The notes under the pieces were generated by a model that was not told the origin of the DNA, searched no databases, and saw only the letters and a program-made list of their open reading frames with translations. DNA of 11,364 nt, from positions 716-12,079 of the forward strand of contig DOQH01000026.1 in the NCBI GenBank assembly GCA_003514455.1, in the 5' to 3' direction. A program made the translations under genes and the position numbers. Of this stretch, positions 1 through 4,834 are shown piece by piece. The DNA comes from Candidatus Magasanikiibacteriota bacterium. GTDB lineage: Bacteria; Patescibacteriota; Patescibacteriia; Magasanikbacterales; UBA10003. The stretch's first letter is position 1; each line of letters begins with the position of its first letter.

Positions 1-32
1 GTTCCGAGGTCAATGCCTAATACTTTGGACAT
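1..32 (-). CDS. dnaK: Chaperone DnaK (Hsp70), N-terminus only
   Basis: Only the first ten codons are inside the window. They read MSKVLGIDLG, which matches the start of the DnaK ATPase domain, where GIDLGTT is the first phosphate-binding loop. The frame is open to the left edge. DnaK is the cytoplasmic ATP-driven folding chaperone that works with GrpE and DnaJ. The context supports the call, because hrcA, grpE and hsp20 lie upstream on the same strand. The usual hrcA-grpE-dnaK order is interrupted here by three genes, a terminator-like hairpin and a second promoter. I see no Shine-Dalgarno site before the ATG; the leader is almost pure A and T. The short length limits certainty, but the motif and context together are strong. 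Confidence 0.85.
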   Translation of the reverse strand, partial: MSKVLGIDLG

Positions 33-57
33 AGAATTTTTTTATAATTAAAATTAA

Positions 58-249
58 TTAATATTTTAAGCCGCTCCATCTTAAACAATTTTTATAATTT
101 ATATCGGTAATATTTTGAGATGACACTTGAGAAATCTTAAAACATTCTTGTCTTATTTTGATTGGCCTCCATTCATACCAATAAAATAAACCGCCTAAAA
201 TCAATATTACCACCAAAACAATCAACCAATACCATCTTGATTTCTTCAT
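58..249 (-). CDS. Small single-pass membrane protein, unknown function
   Basis: The protein has 63 residues. A short basic start (MKKSRWYW) leads into a hydrophobic helix at about residues 7-25, followed by an aromatic/basic stretch (WYEWRP) and a polar tail with two cysteines at about 36 and 55. By the positive-inside rule the tail should face outside, where the two cysteines could form a disulfide; that part is inference. The gene starts 6 bases after the stop of the 111-residue membrane protein gene, so the two are probably co-transcribed and perhaps translationally coupled. Its stop lies 25 bases before the dnaK ATG. I do not recognise a named family. The DNA is visibly more AT-rich than the heat-shock genes. 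Confidence 0.65.
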   Translation of the reverse strand: MKKSRWYWLIVLVVILILGGLFYWYEWRPIKIRQECFKISQVSSQNITDINYKNCLRWSGLKY

Positions 250-255
250 AGTAAC

Positions 256-591
256 TCAATGATTAAAATTTAATTTTCCTTCTGAATAAAGTGTACTATT
301 TTTATCAAGATCGACAGCTTGTTTAAACCCGTTTGTTGTAATACTTCCGCTATTCATAATATAGATTTGGCTATTATTATGCGCCCTCAAAGCTGCATTA
401 TTAACAGGAGTTTGATCATTAACAAACGAACTATTATTAAAAAACAAATTCCTTATCAAAAATAAAACAACGCTAGCAACAAGTGTCCCGACAATCGTCG
501 CGACCAGTGGATGCTCTAAAAATTTCATCCACCATTTTTTATACCACTCTTTTCTGGGTATTGGCCTTTCTCTTTTAATTTCTTCTGACAT
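256..591 (-). CDS. Single-pass membrane protein with polar Asn/Ser-rich tail, unknown function
   Basis: The protein has 111 residues. A charged, tryptophan-rich N-terminus (residues 1-28, including EWYKKWWMKF) precedes one hydrophobic helix at about 29-50. A polar tail of about 60 residues follows, rich in Asn, Ser and Gly (for example NNSQIYIMNSGSITTNG). The tail alternates small polar and hydrophobic residues in a way that could form a few beta-strands, but it is too short to assign to a fold. Orientation is uncertain because there is charge on the N-terminal side. The gene sits between the NYN-domain gene (54 bases upstream) and the 63-residue membrane protein gene (6 bases downstream). 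No family is recognised and no Shine-Dalgarno site is visible. Confidence 0.65.
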   Translation of the reverse strand: MSEEIKRERPIPRKEWYKKWWMKFLEHPLVATIVGTLVASVVLFLIRNLFFNNSSFVNDQTPVNNAALRAHNNSQIYIMNSGSITTNGFKQAVDLDKNSTLYSEGKLNFNH

Positions 592-645
592 ATATAATAA
601 TTTTCGTACATCTACTGGACTGTATAAATTTTTTATAATAATCCG

Positions 646-1191
646 CTACTCTCTACTCACAAACTTCTCCAACTCCTCTATCAATAATAATCTTGAACGG
701 GTCGCCGCGGTTTGAAGCGCTAACGCCGGCTGATGACCAAACCCAACATATTCCACGTTTTTACCCAACTCTTTTACTTTTTGCATAGCCGGCAACAAAT
801 CCGTATCAGAAGAAATCACAATCGCGTCATCATACAAATTTTCATAAGCCCCAACCAATAAATCAGTCGCGATTTTTACATCCACGCCTTTTTCATGATA
901 CACGCCGTCATTTTTCATTAAATAACCATTGTGAACAACGACTTGCTGATTATGCAAATGGTTAAACAATTTTCTTTGTGCCAGACGCATCTTTTGACCC
1001 TTTTCATCGCTAAACTTTGCCCTAACAACACCAACATAATATCCCGCCGTTGCTATTAATCTTTCGCCGGCGATATATTCACAAAGCTCTCTGTATTTGA
1101 ACTTTGAAAGATTTTTTATCTCCAATGATTTCATCTTGAAATAAAAATTACTGCCATCAATAAAAATCATTGCTCTCCTTGCTTTGTCCAT
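646..1191 (-). CDS. NYN-domain protein (LabA/DUF88 type), putative ribonuclease
   Basis: The protein has 181 residues, about the length of a single NYN (PIN-like) domain. The acidic residues expected for metal binding are in order: the N-terminal strand FIDGSN (D12, N15), a central KGVDVKIATD (D104, D110), and VISSDTDLLP (D129, D131). In this family such a constellation makes a Mg2+-dependent nuclease active site, and members are thought to process or degrade RNA. The actual substrate here is unknown. The gene is first in a unit that continues into two small membrane proteins and then dnaK. It follows its own strong promoter (1265-1294) and a leader hairpin (1211-1254). No Shine-Dalgarno site is seen before the ATG. 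The fold is fairly sure; the activity is inferred. Confidence 0.88.
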   Translation of the reverse strand: MDKARRAMIFIDGSNFYFKMKSLEIKNLSKFKYRELCEYIAGERLIATAGYYVGVVRAKFSDEKGQKMRLAQRKLFNHLHNQQVVVHNGYLMKNDGVYHEKGVDVKIATDLLVGAYENLYDDAIVISSDTDLLPAMQKVKELGKNVEYVGFGHQPALALQTAATRSRLLLIEELEKFVSRE

Positions 1192-1210
1192 AAAAAATTG
1201 ACTTAAAATT

Positions 1211-1254
1211 AAAACCCCGCTGGACTCCCTTGCGGGAGCAGAGCGGGTGGTTTT
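1211..1254 (-). terminator. Intrinsic terminator-like hairpin between hsp20 and the NYN gene
   Basis: The outer arms at 1211-1221 and 1242-1254 pair (CCGCT with AGCGG, and AAAACC with GGTTTT, with a two-base bulge). An inner stem, CTCCC 1225-1229 with GGGAG 1234-1238, is closed by a four-base loop. On the minus strand the right flank reads GGGGTTTTAATTTT, as expected of a terminator for the hsp20 unit. The A-run on the other side also allows weak activity on the plus strand. It lies downstream of the promoter at 1265-1294, so it would also be the first thing transcribed from that promoter. Confidence 0.7.
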
Positions 1255-1264
1255 AGCTATTAAC

Positions 1265-1294
1265 AGTATAGCACACCGCCCGCAGTCATGTCAA
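1265..1294 (-). promoter_or_regulatory. Sigma-70 type promoter for the NYN gene unit
   Basis: On the minus strand a perfect -35 box TTGACA (1289-1294) is followed by an 18-bp spacer and a -10 box TATACT (1265-1270). Transcription would start near 1258, just before the hairpin at 1211-1254 and about 67 bases before the NYN ATG. It could drive the NYN gene, the two membrane protein genes and dnaK. No CIRCE copy is seen at this site. Confidence 0.75.
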
Positions 1295-1316
1295 GTGGAT
1301 AAATTGCAGGGTATAT

Positions 1317-1751
1317 TTATTTTTTCTTCACTTCCACCTTGATTGTTTTGGCCTTGATTTCAGCTATTTTGGGAATAATGACCTTTAACATTCCATTTTC
1401 AAATTCAGCGGTGGCGCCGTCTTCTTGCACTTTGGTTGGCAAAGTCACTTGTCGATAAAACGAACCGGATCGCACTTCTTTGCGATAATAATTTTTTTCA
1501 TCCACTTCCGATTCTTTTTTGCTTTCACCCTTCACAGTCAATACGCCATTTTGCACTGTCACCTCCACATCTTTTGGATCAATGCCTGCCAATGGTGTTT
1601 CCGCCACCACCGCGTCTTTGGTTTCATACACATCAATTGCCGGAGTAAAACCGGAATTGCCGACCATTGACGGCAAGCCCCCTTCAAAAATCTTGTCCAT
1701 TTCATCAGCTAATGACGGCATGAGAAACGGAGACCATTTGATAATAGACAT
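1317..1751 (-). CDS. Small heat-shock protein Hsp20 (alpha-crystallin family)
   Basis: The protein has 144 residues, the normal size for a bacterial Hsp20. A short hydrophobic N-terminus (1-34) precedes the alpha-crystallin domain at about 35-130, including the A/G-x-L-like signature GMLKVIIPK (120-128). The tail contains IKV (137-139), a candidate for the I-x-I/V oligomerisation motif, and ends in a lysine run. Such proteins are ATP-independent holdases that keep unfolding proteins soluble until DnaK refolds them. It is third in the CIRCE-controlled unit, 43 bases after grpE, and is followed by a terminator-like hairpin. AAGGAG at 1771-1776 is 19 bases before the ATG, which is too far for a normal ribosome binding site, so the start codon could lie a few codons upstream at a non-ATG codon. 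Confidence 0.95.
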   Translation of the reverse strand: MSIIKWSPFLMPSLADEMDKIFEGGLPSMVGNSGFTPAIDVYETKDAVVAETPLAGIDPKDVEVTVQNGVLTVKGESKKESEVDEKNYYRKEVRSGSFYRQVTLPTKVQEDGATAEFENGMLKVIIPKIAEIKAKTIKVEVKKK

Positions 1752-1794
1752 AATGATAATACTTTTCTCTCTCCTTTAAAATGACAATTTTTTA

Positions 1795-2304
1795 TTATTT
1801 GCTTACAATCACTTTTGCGGCCTTAATCACTTTTTCACCCATTTTATACCCGCCTTCAATTTCTTTTACAATCTCGCTCTCGCCTCCGCCCTCAAGAGTT
1901 TCTTCGCCCACTGCTTCGTGCAGTGCAGGATCAAATTTTTCGCCAACGGTTTTAATTTCCTCAATTCCCAACTGTTTTAATGTTTCCACAAATTGTTTTT
2001 TAATACATTCAACGCCGACCAGCCATTGCTCCACGGCTTTGCTGTCAGCTGTGTTCGGCCGATGCGCCAAGGCCTTTTTATAATTATCATACACTCCAAT
2101 AAAATTCATCGCGGACATTGCTTGCGCGAATTGCGCCATTTCCGCTTTTTCTTTAGTTGTTTCCCTCTTCAAATTATCATAATCAGCCAAAGCGCGCTTC
2201 CAATTGCTCAAATAATCTTCCGATAATTGTTCGGCTGTTTTTTCTTCAGCTGCTGGCTTTTTATCGCCCTCGTCTTTTTCTTCTTTTTTTTGTTCATCGC
2301 TCAT
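1795..2304 (-). CDS. grpE: GrpE, nucleotide exchange factor for DnaK
   Basis: The protein has 169 residues. A charged Lys/Glu-rich N-terminus (1-30) is followed by the long dimer-forming helix (about 30-80, including LADYDNLKRE) and the C-terminal beta domain (about 110-169). The family signature is clear: the FDPALHEAV block at 124-132 and the ending GYKMGEKVIKAAKVIVSK. GrpE speeds ADP release from DnaK in the cytoplasm. The ATG at 2304 is chosen because MSDEQ with its acidic run is a typical GrpE start, and because an in-frame upstream start would run into hrcA. It lies 7 bases after the hrcA stop, within the CIRCE operon. No Shine-Dalgarno site is visible. Confidence 0.96.
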   Translation of the reverse strand: MSDEQKKEEKDEGDKKPAAEEKTAEQLSEDYLSNWKRALADYDNLKRETTKEKAEMAQFAQAMSAMNFIGVYDNYKKALAHRPNTADSKAVEQWLVGVECIKKQFVETLKQLGIEEIKTVGEKFDPALHEAVGEETLEGGGESEIVKEIEGGYKMGEKVIKAAKVIVSK

Positions 2305-2311
2305 AAAAATT

Positions 2312-2980
2312 TTATAATGTTTTAACAAAATTAACTAATTCCAAATTTTTTTCATAATCCATTCGCATCGGGCCTAAAATTCCGAATAATCCATTGTCGC
2401 GAATGGGCGCGGCGATAAAACTGCACATTTTGCCAAACGGATTATCAGAGCCAATCAAAACTTTCTTGCCATTGCCAATCAACTCCAAGACCCGCGGCAA
2501 CATTTCCTCGCAATGATCCAAAATTTGCGAAACAGAAGTGACGATAACTTGTTCCCTAAATTCCGGCTTGGCAAATAAATTGGAAAGTCCGGTAAAATAT
2601 AATTGATTAGGGCTAAAAGCCACTATTACCGCTTCTTGGGATATTTCTGCTGAAGCTCGCGCGGCCGCTTTTACTTGTTCATCGCCTTTAAATTTTTCAA
2701 CCGCCGCGGCAATCTTTTTATCTGTTTTTTCATCCCGTCTATCCGCGTCCACAAAATTATCCACAAAAAATTTATAGCCCTTGGCAGTTGGAACGCGTCC
2801 GGCCGAAATGTGCGGCTGATAAATATAGCCATCTTCTTCCAAAGCCATCATTTCATTGCGAATAGTGGCCGAAGACACATCGCCTAATTTATCAGCTAAA
2901 AACAAAGAACCAACAGGTTCGGCCGTTGTCAAATATATCTTTACAATCTGCTTAAAAAGCTGTTCTCGGCGCTTGTCCAT
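2312..2980 (-). CDS. hrcA: HrcA heat-inducible transcription repressor, compact form
   Basis: The protein has 222 residues. The N-terminal winged-helix DNA-binding domain (1-75) is well conserved, including TAEPVGS, SSATIRNEM and SAGRVPTAKGY. The C-terminus carries the family ending, with IGSDN at about 177-181 and LGPMRMDYEK at 202-211. HrcA binds CIRCE, is thought to be kept active by GroEL, and represses chaperone genes. It autoregulates here, since a perfect CIRCE lies 6 bp before its ATG. Classical HrcA has about 340 residues. About 100 residues of the central GAF-like/inserted dimerisation region seem absent, with SQEAVIVAFSPNQ running directly into LYFTGLSNLF. The start at 2980 is chosen because MDKRREQLF begins the wing domain and upstream extensions would cross CIRCE and the promoter. 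Confidence 0.95.
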   Translation of the reverse strand: MDKRREQLFKQIVKIYLTTAEPVGSLFLADKLGDVSSATIRNEMMALEEDGYIYQPHISAGRVPTAKGYKFFVDNFVDADRRDEKTDKKIAAAVEKFKGDEQVKAAARASAEISQEAVIVAFSPNQLYFTGLSNLFAKPEFREQVIVTSVSQILDHCEEMLPRVLELIGNGKKVLIGSDNPFGKMCSFIAAPIRDNGLFGILGPMRMDYEKNLELVNFVKTL

Positions 2981-2985
2981 AGCTA

Positions 2986-3012
2986 TTAGCACTCGCACCC
3001 ATAGAGTGCTAA
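2986..3012. promoter_or_regulatory. CIRCE operator (HrcA binding site)
   Basis: This is a perfect inverted repeat TTAGCACTC, 9-base spacer, GAGTGCTAA, identical to the CIRCE consensus. It begins 4 bp downstream of the -10 box of the hrcA promoter and covers the expected transcription start. HrcA bound here would block initiation of hrcA-grpE-hsp20. It ends 5 bp before the hrcA ATG. Confidence 0.98.
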
Positions 3013-3016
3013 TACC

Positions 3017-3045
3017 ATTATATCCACAAGGTAAAAACCTGTCAA
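3017..3045 (-). promoter_or_regulatory. Consensus sigma-70 promoter of the hrcA operon
   Basis: The minus strand reads TTGACA (3040-3045), a 17-bp spacer, and TATAAT (3017-3022), a perfect match to both boxes at optimal spacing. CIRCE lies immediately downstream, so this is a very strong start site held down by HrcA. The -35 box overlaps the stop codon of queH (3042-3044). Confidence 0.93.
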
Positions 3046-3587
3046 GAGATGGAGCTATTTCTCTTGGAAAATAAGCACCCGCAATAGTTTTGACGATAAA
3101 AATTGTGTTCTTTGGCCAATTGATAGGCCACTTCCTGTCCACCTGCTTTTTTCCAATCGGCCTCATAAAATTTCACCCCATATTTACCCCCTGCTTGTTG
3201 GCCCAAAGGATTTATCACTTCAGCTTTTTTATTGCGCCCCATGGTCAGTGTCGTGGCAAAAAAATCAAATCCGTTTTCCTTGGCATAACGCGCGGCTTCT
3301 TCCAAGCGCAGACGCCAACAAACCAAACAACGCGCCCCGCCTTCCGGCTCGTTTTCAAAACCCTTAATCGCCTCGGCCCAATGATTGTGGCCGGCCGAAC
3401 CTTCAACAAAAGGCAGGCCAATTTCCTCACATCGCGCTCGCGTGGTGTCGCGCCGCCGTTCATATTCTTCCAACGGTTCAATGTTGGGATTATAAAAATA
3501 CGCGGTAACTTGAAATTCTCGACGCAAAATATCCAGCACATGACCGGAGCAGACAACGCAACAAGTGTGCAAAAGAAGACGGGGCAT
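3042..3587 (-). CDS. queH: Epoxyqueuosine reductase QueH (DUF208)
   Basis: The protein has 181 residues. It has the QueH signature set: LLHTCCVVCSG near the N-terminus (C9, C10, C13), YNPNIEPLEEYERRR (32-46), RCLVCWRLRLEEAA (86-99, C87 and C90), FATTLTMGRNKK (110-121), and YRQNYCGCLFS near the end (C169, C171). QueH reduces epoxyqueuosine to queuosine in tRNA, the last step of queuosine synthesis. The conserved cysteines are thought to hold an iron-sulfur/metal centre, and it is unrelated to cobalamin-dependent QueG. The ATG at 3587 is preferred because MPRLLLHTCC is the usual start; the longer frame reaches back into the upstream gene. It begins 8 bases after the phospholipase D gene stop, so the two are likely co-transcribed. 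No other queuosine gene is visible. Confidence 0.93.
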   Translation of the reverse strand: MPRLLLHTCCVVCSGHVLDILRREFQVTAYFYNPNIEPLEEYERRRDTTRARCEEIGLPFVEGSAGHNHWAEAIKGFENEPEGGARCLVCWRLRLEEAARYAKENGFDFFATTLTMGRNKKAEVINPLGQQAGGKYGVKFYEADWKKAGGQEVAYQLAKEHNFYRQNYCGCLFSKRNSSIS

Positions 3588-3595
3588 AATATAAT

Positions 3596-4678
3596 TTACA
3601 AAATTGGCCCTAAAATTTTTCCAATCCATTCAAAAAACTTTTCTCTGATTGGTCGCTTGGCCCAAGTCAAAGGCCTGAATAAAAGCGAACTTTTTCTCCA
3701 ATTATGAAAAATCTTTTTCAAATCAGCAATCATGCTTTTGTCAGTAAAAATCAAATTAGTTTCGTGATTGCGATAAAATGACTGATAATCAAAATTACTG
3801 GATCCAATCATGGCCCAGTGCCCATCCACCATCATTGCTTTGGCATGAATCATTTTTTTAACCAAATAAACTTTTAAACCGATACGGGCAAATAAACTCC
3901 AATAAGCCCTCACAGCGTAATTAAGAAAAAAAAGATCAGTGCGCTTTGGTAAAATCAAATCAATTTTCACTCCGCGTTGACGCGCTTCAATCAAGGCCTG
4001 CAAAAAAACTTTATCAGGTAAAAAATATGGATTAACAATGGTAAGTGAATGGCGAGCACGCTTGATGGCTCGCAAATAGACACTGCGAACTGAGGAAAAA
4101 TTCTCCCGCGGCTTGTGCCAAAGAATACGCCAATATTTTTCTTTAATTAATGGAATGTAAAAAAGCGATTTTATTTTTTCCAAACTACCGCCGCCGGCCA
4201 AATATGAATGAGCGAATGATTTTAACAAATGCCTTACCATTGCCCCTTCCACTCGCGCATGCAGATCAAACCAGCTGAAAGATTGTTTTTCAACATTCAC
4301 ACCTCCTATAAAACCGACTTTTTCATCAATAACCAAAATCTTGCGGTGATTGCGCTCCAACCATCGCCGCGCCTTGCGCCAAAAAAATGACAACTCAACG
4401 GGATTGAAATAAATCACCTCAATCCCCACTTCGCGCATGTCTTTCATTATTTTTTCCTCAAAACCAAAACTGCCTAAAGCGTCAATAATCAATTTTATCT
4501 CCACACCTTTTCGCGCTTTTTCTTTTAATTTTTCAATAAAAGGCCAAACAATAGTGTCCTGCTCAAAAATATATGTTTCCCAATAAATTGATTTTTCAGC
4601 CGCGCTGATCGCGTCAAACATGGCCTGCAAAGCAGAGCGAGTGGTGGAAAAAAATTGGTACTGGTTTTTGGGTTCCAT
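3596..4678 (-). CDS. Phospholipase D family protein, cardiolipin synthase-like
   Basis: The protein has 360 residues with two complete HKD motifs: HRKILVID (H111, K113, D118) followed by GFIGGVN, and HAKAMMVD (H278, K280, D285) followed by IGSSNFD. The two-motif layout and the spacing of the second HKD to SSNFDYQSFYRNHE match bacterial cardiolipin synthases of the ClsB type, which join phosphatidylglycerol or other lipids through a phosphatidyl-enzyme intermediate. There are no N-terminal membrane helices, as in ClsB rather than ClsA. The basic C-terminus with hydrophobic patches may associate with the membrane. A second ATG two codons upstream (4684) is possible. I chose 4678 because the predicted -10 box ends at 4687, putting 4684 before the likely transcript start. 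Substrate is inferred; another phospholipase D reaction cannot be excluded. Confidence 0.88.
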   Translation of the reverse strand: MEPKNQYQFFSTTRSALQAMFDAISAAEKSIYWETYIFEQDTIVWPFIEKLKEKARKGVEIKLIIDALGSFGFEEKIMKDMREVGIEVIYFNPVELSFFWRKARRWLERNHRKILVIDEKVGFIGGVNVEKQSFSWFDLHARVEGAMVRHLLKSFAHSYLAGGGSLEKIKSLFYIPLIKEKYWRILWHKPRENFSSVRSVYLRAIKRARHSLTIVNPYFLPDKVFLQALIEARQRGVKIDLILPKRTDLFFLNYAVRAYWSLFARIGLKVYLVKKMIHAKAMMVDGHWAMIGSSNFDYQSFYRNHETNLIFTDKSMIADLKKIFHNWRKSSLLFRPLTWAKRPIREKFFEWIGKILGPIL

Positions 4679-4686
4679 ATACATAC

Positions 4687-4715
4687 AGTGTAGTAAATTA
4701 AAGCAAAAAAAGCAA
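4687..4715 (-). promoter_or_regulatory. Possible promoter for the phospholipase D gene
   Basis: The minus strand reads TTGCTT (4710-4715), a 17-bp spacer, and TACACT (4687-4692). Each box has four or five consensus matches. The expected start, 6-8 bases downstream, falls almost on the ATG at 4678, so the message would be nearly leaderless. The region is T-rich, which lowers confidence because weak matches arise easily. Confidence 0.4.
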
Positions 4716-4717
4716 AC

Positions 4718-4747
4718 AAAAACAGGGGGCGACTGTGCGTCCTCTGC
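4718..4747 (-). terminator. Possible weak terminator after tRNA-Glu
   Basis: On the minus strand CAG.GG (4741-4746) can pair imperfectly with CC.CTG (4723-4728), followed by TTTTTGTTTGC and a further T run. The stem is short and mismatched, but the U-rich tract is strong. It would end the pilT-ftsI-murF-tRNA-Glu unit. Confidence 0.3.
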
Positions 4748-4752
4748 TTTTT

Positions 4753-4827
4753 TAGCCCCATGGGGATTTGAACCCCAGTTTCTTCCGTGAGAGGGAAGCG
4801 TCCTAGACCGGGCTAGACGATGAGGCC
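4753..4827 (-). tRNA. tRNA-Glu (anticodon CTC)
   Basis: The 75-base cloverleaf reads as follows on the minus strand. The acceptor GGCCTCA (4821-4827) pairs with TGGGGCT (4754-4760), giving a G-U first pair and one further G-U. The D arm starts GTCTAG. The anticodon stem CTTCC/GGAAG has loop CTCTCAC, anticodon CTC, reading GAG. The T arm TGGGG/CCCCA has loop TTCAAAT. The discriminator is A and no CCA is encoded, so CCA must be added enzymatically. It starts 7 bases after the murF stop and may be cut out of the murF message. Confidence 0.95.
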
Positions 4828-4834
4828 GTAAAAA

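Noticed and set aside
256..420. Beta-helix or adhesin domain in the tail of the 111-residue membrane protein
   Set aside because: The Asn/Ser/Gly pattern is suggestive, but the tail has only about 60 residues with no clear repeat unit.
2981..3166. Longer hrcA start adding 62 residues
   Set aside because: It would translate through CIRCE, the promoter and the end of queH, and the residues do not match HrcA.
3090..3707. A 205-codon open frame on the plus strand opposite queH and the phospholipase D gene
   Set aside because: It is the antisense shadow of two well-recognised genes, has no family motifs, and would cross the junction between them. The minus strand explains the conservation.
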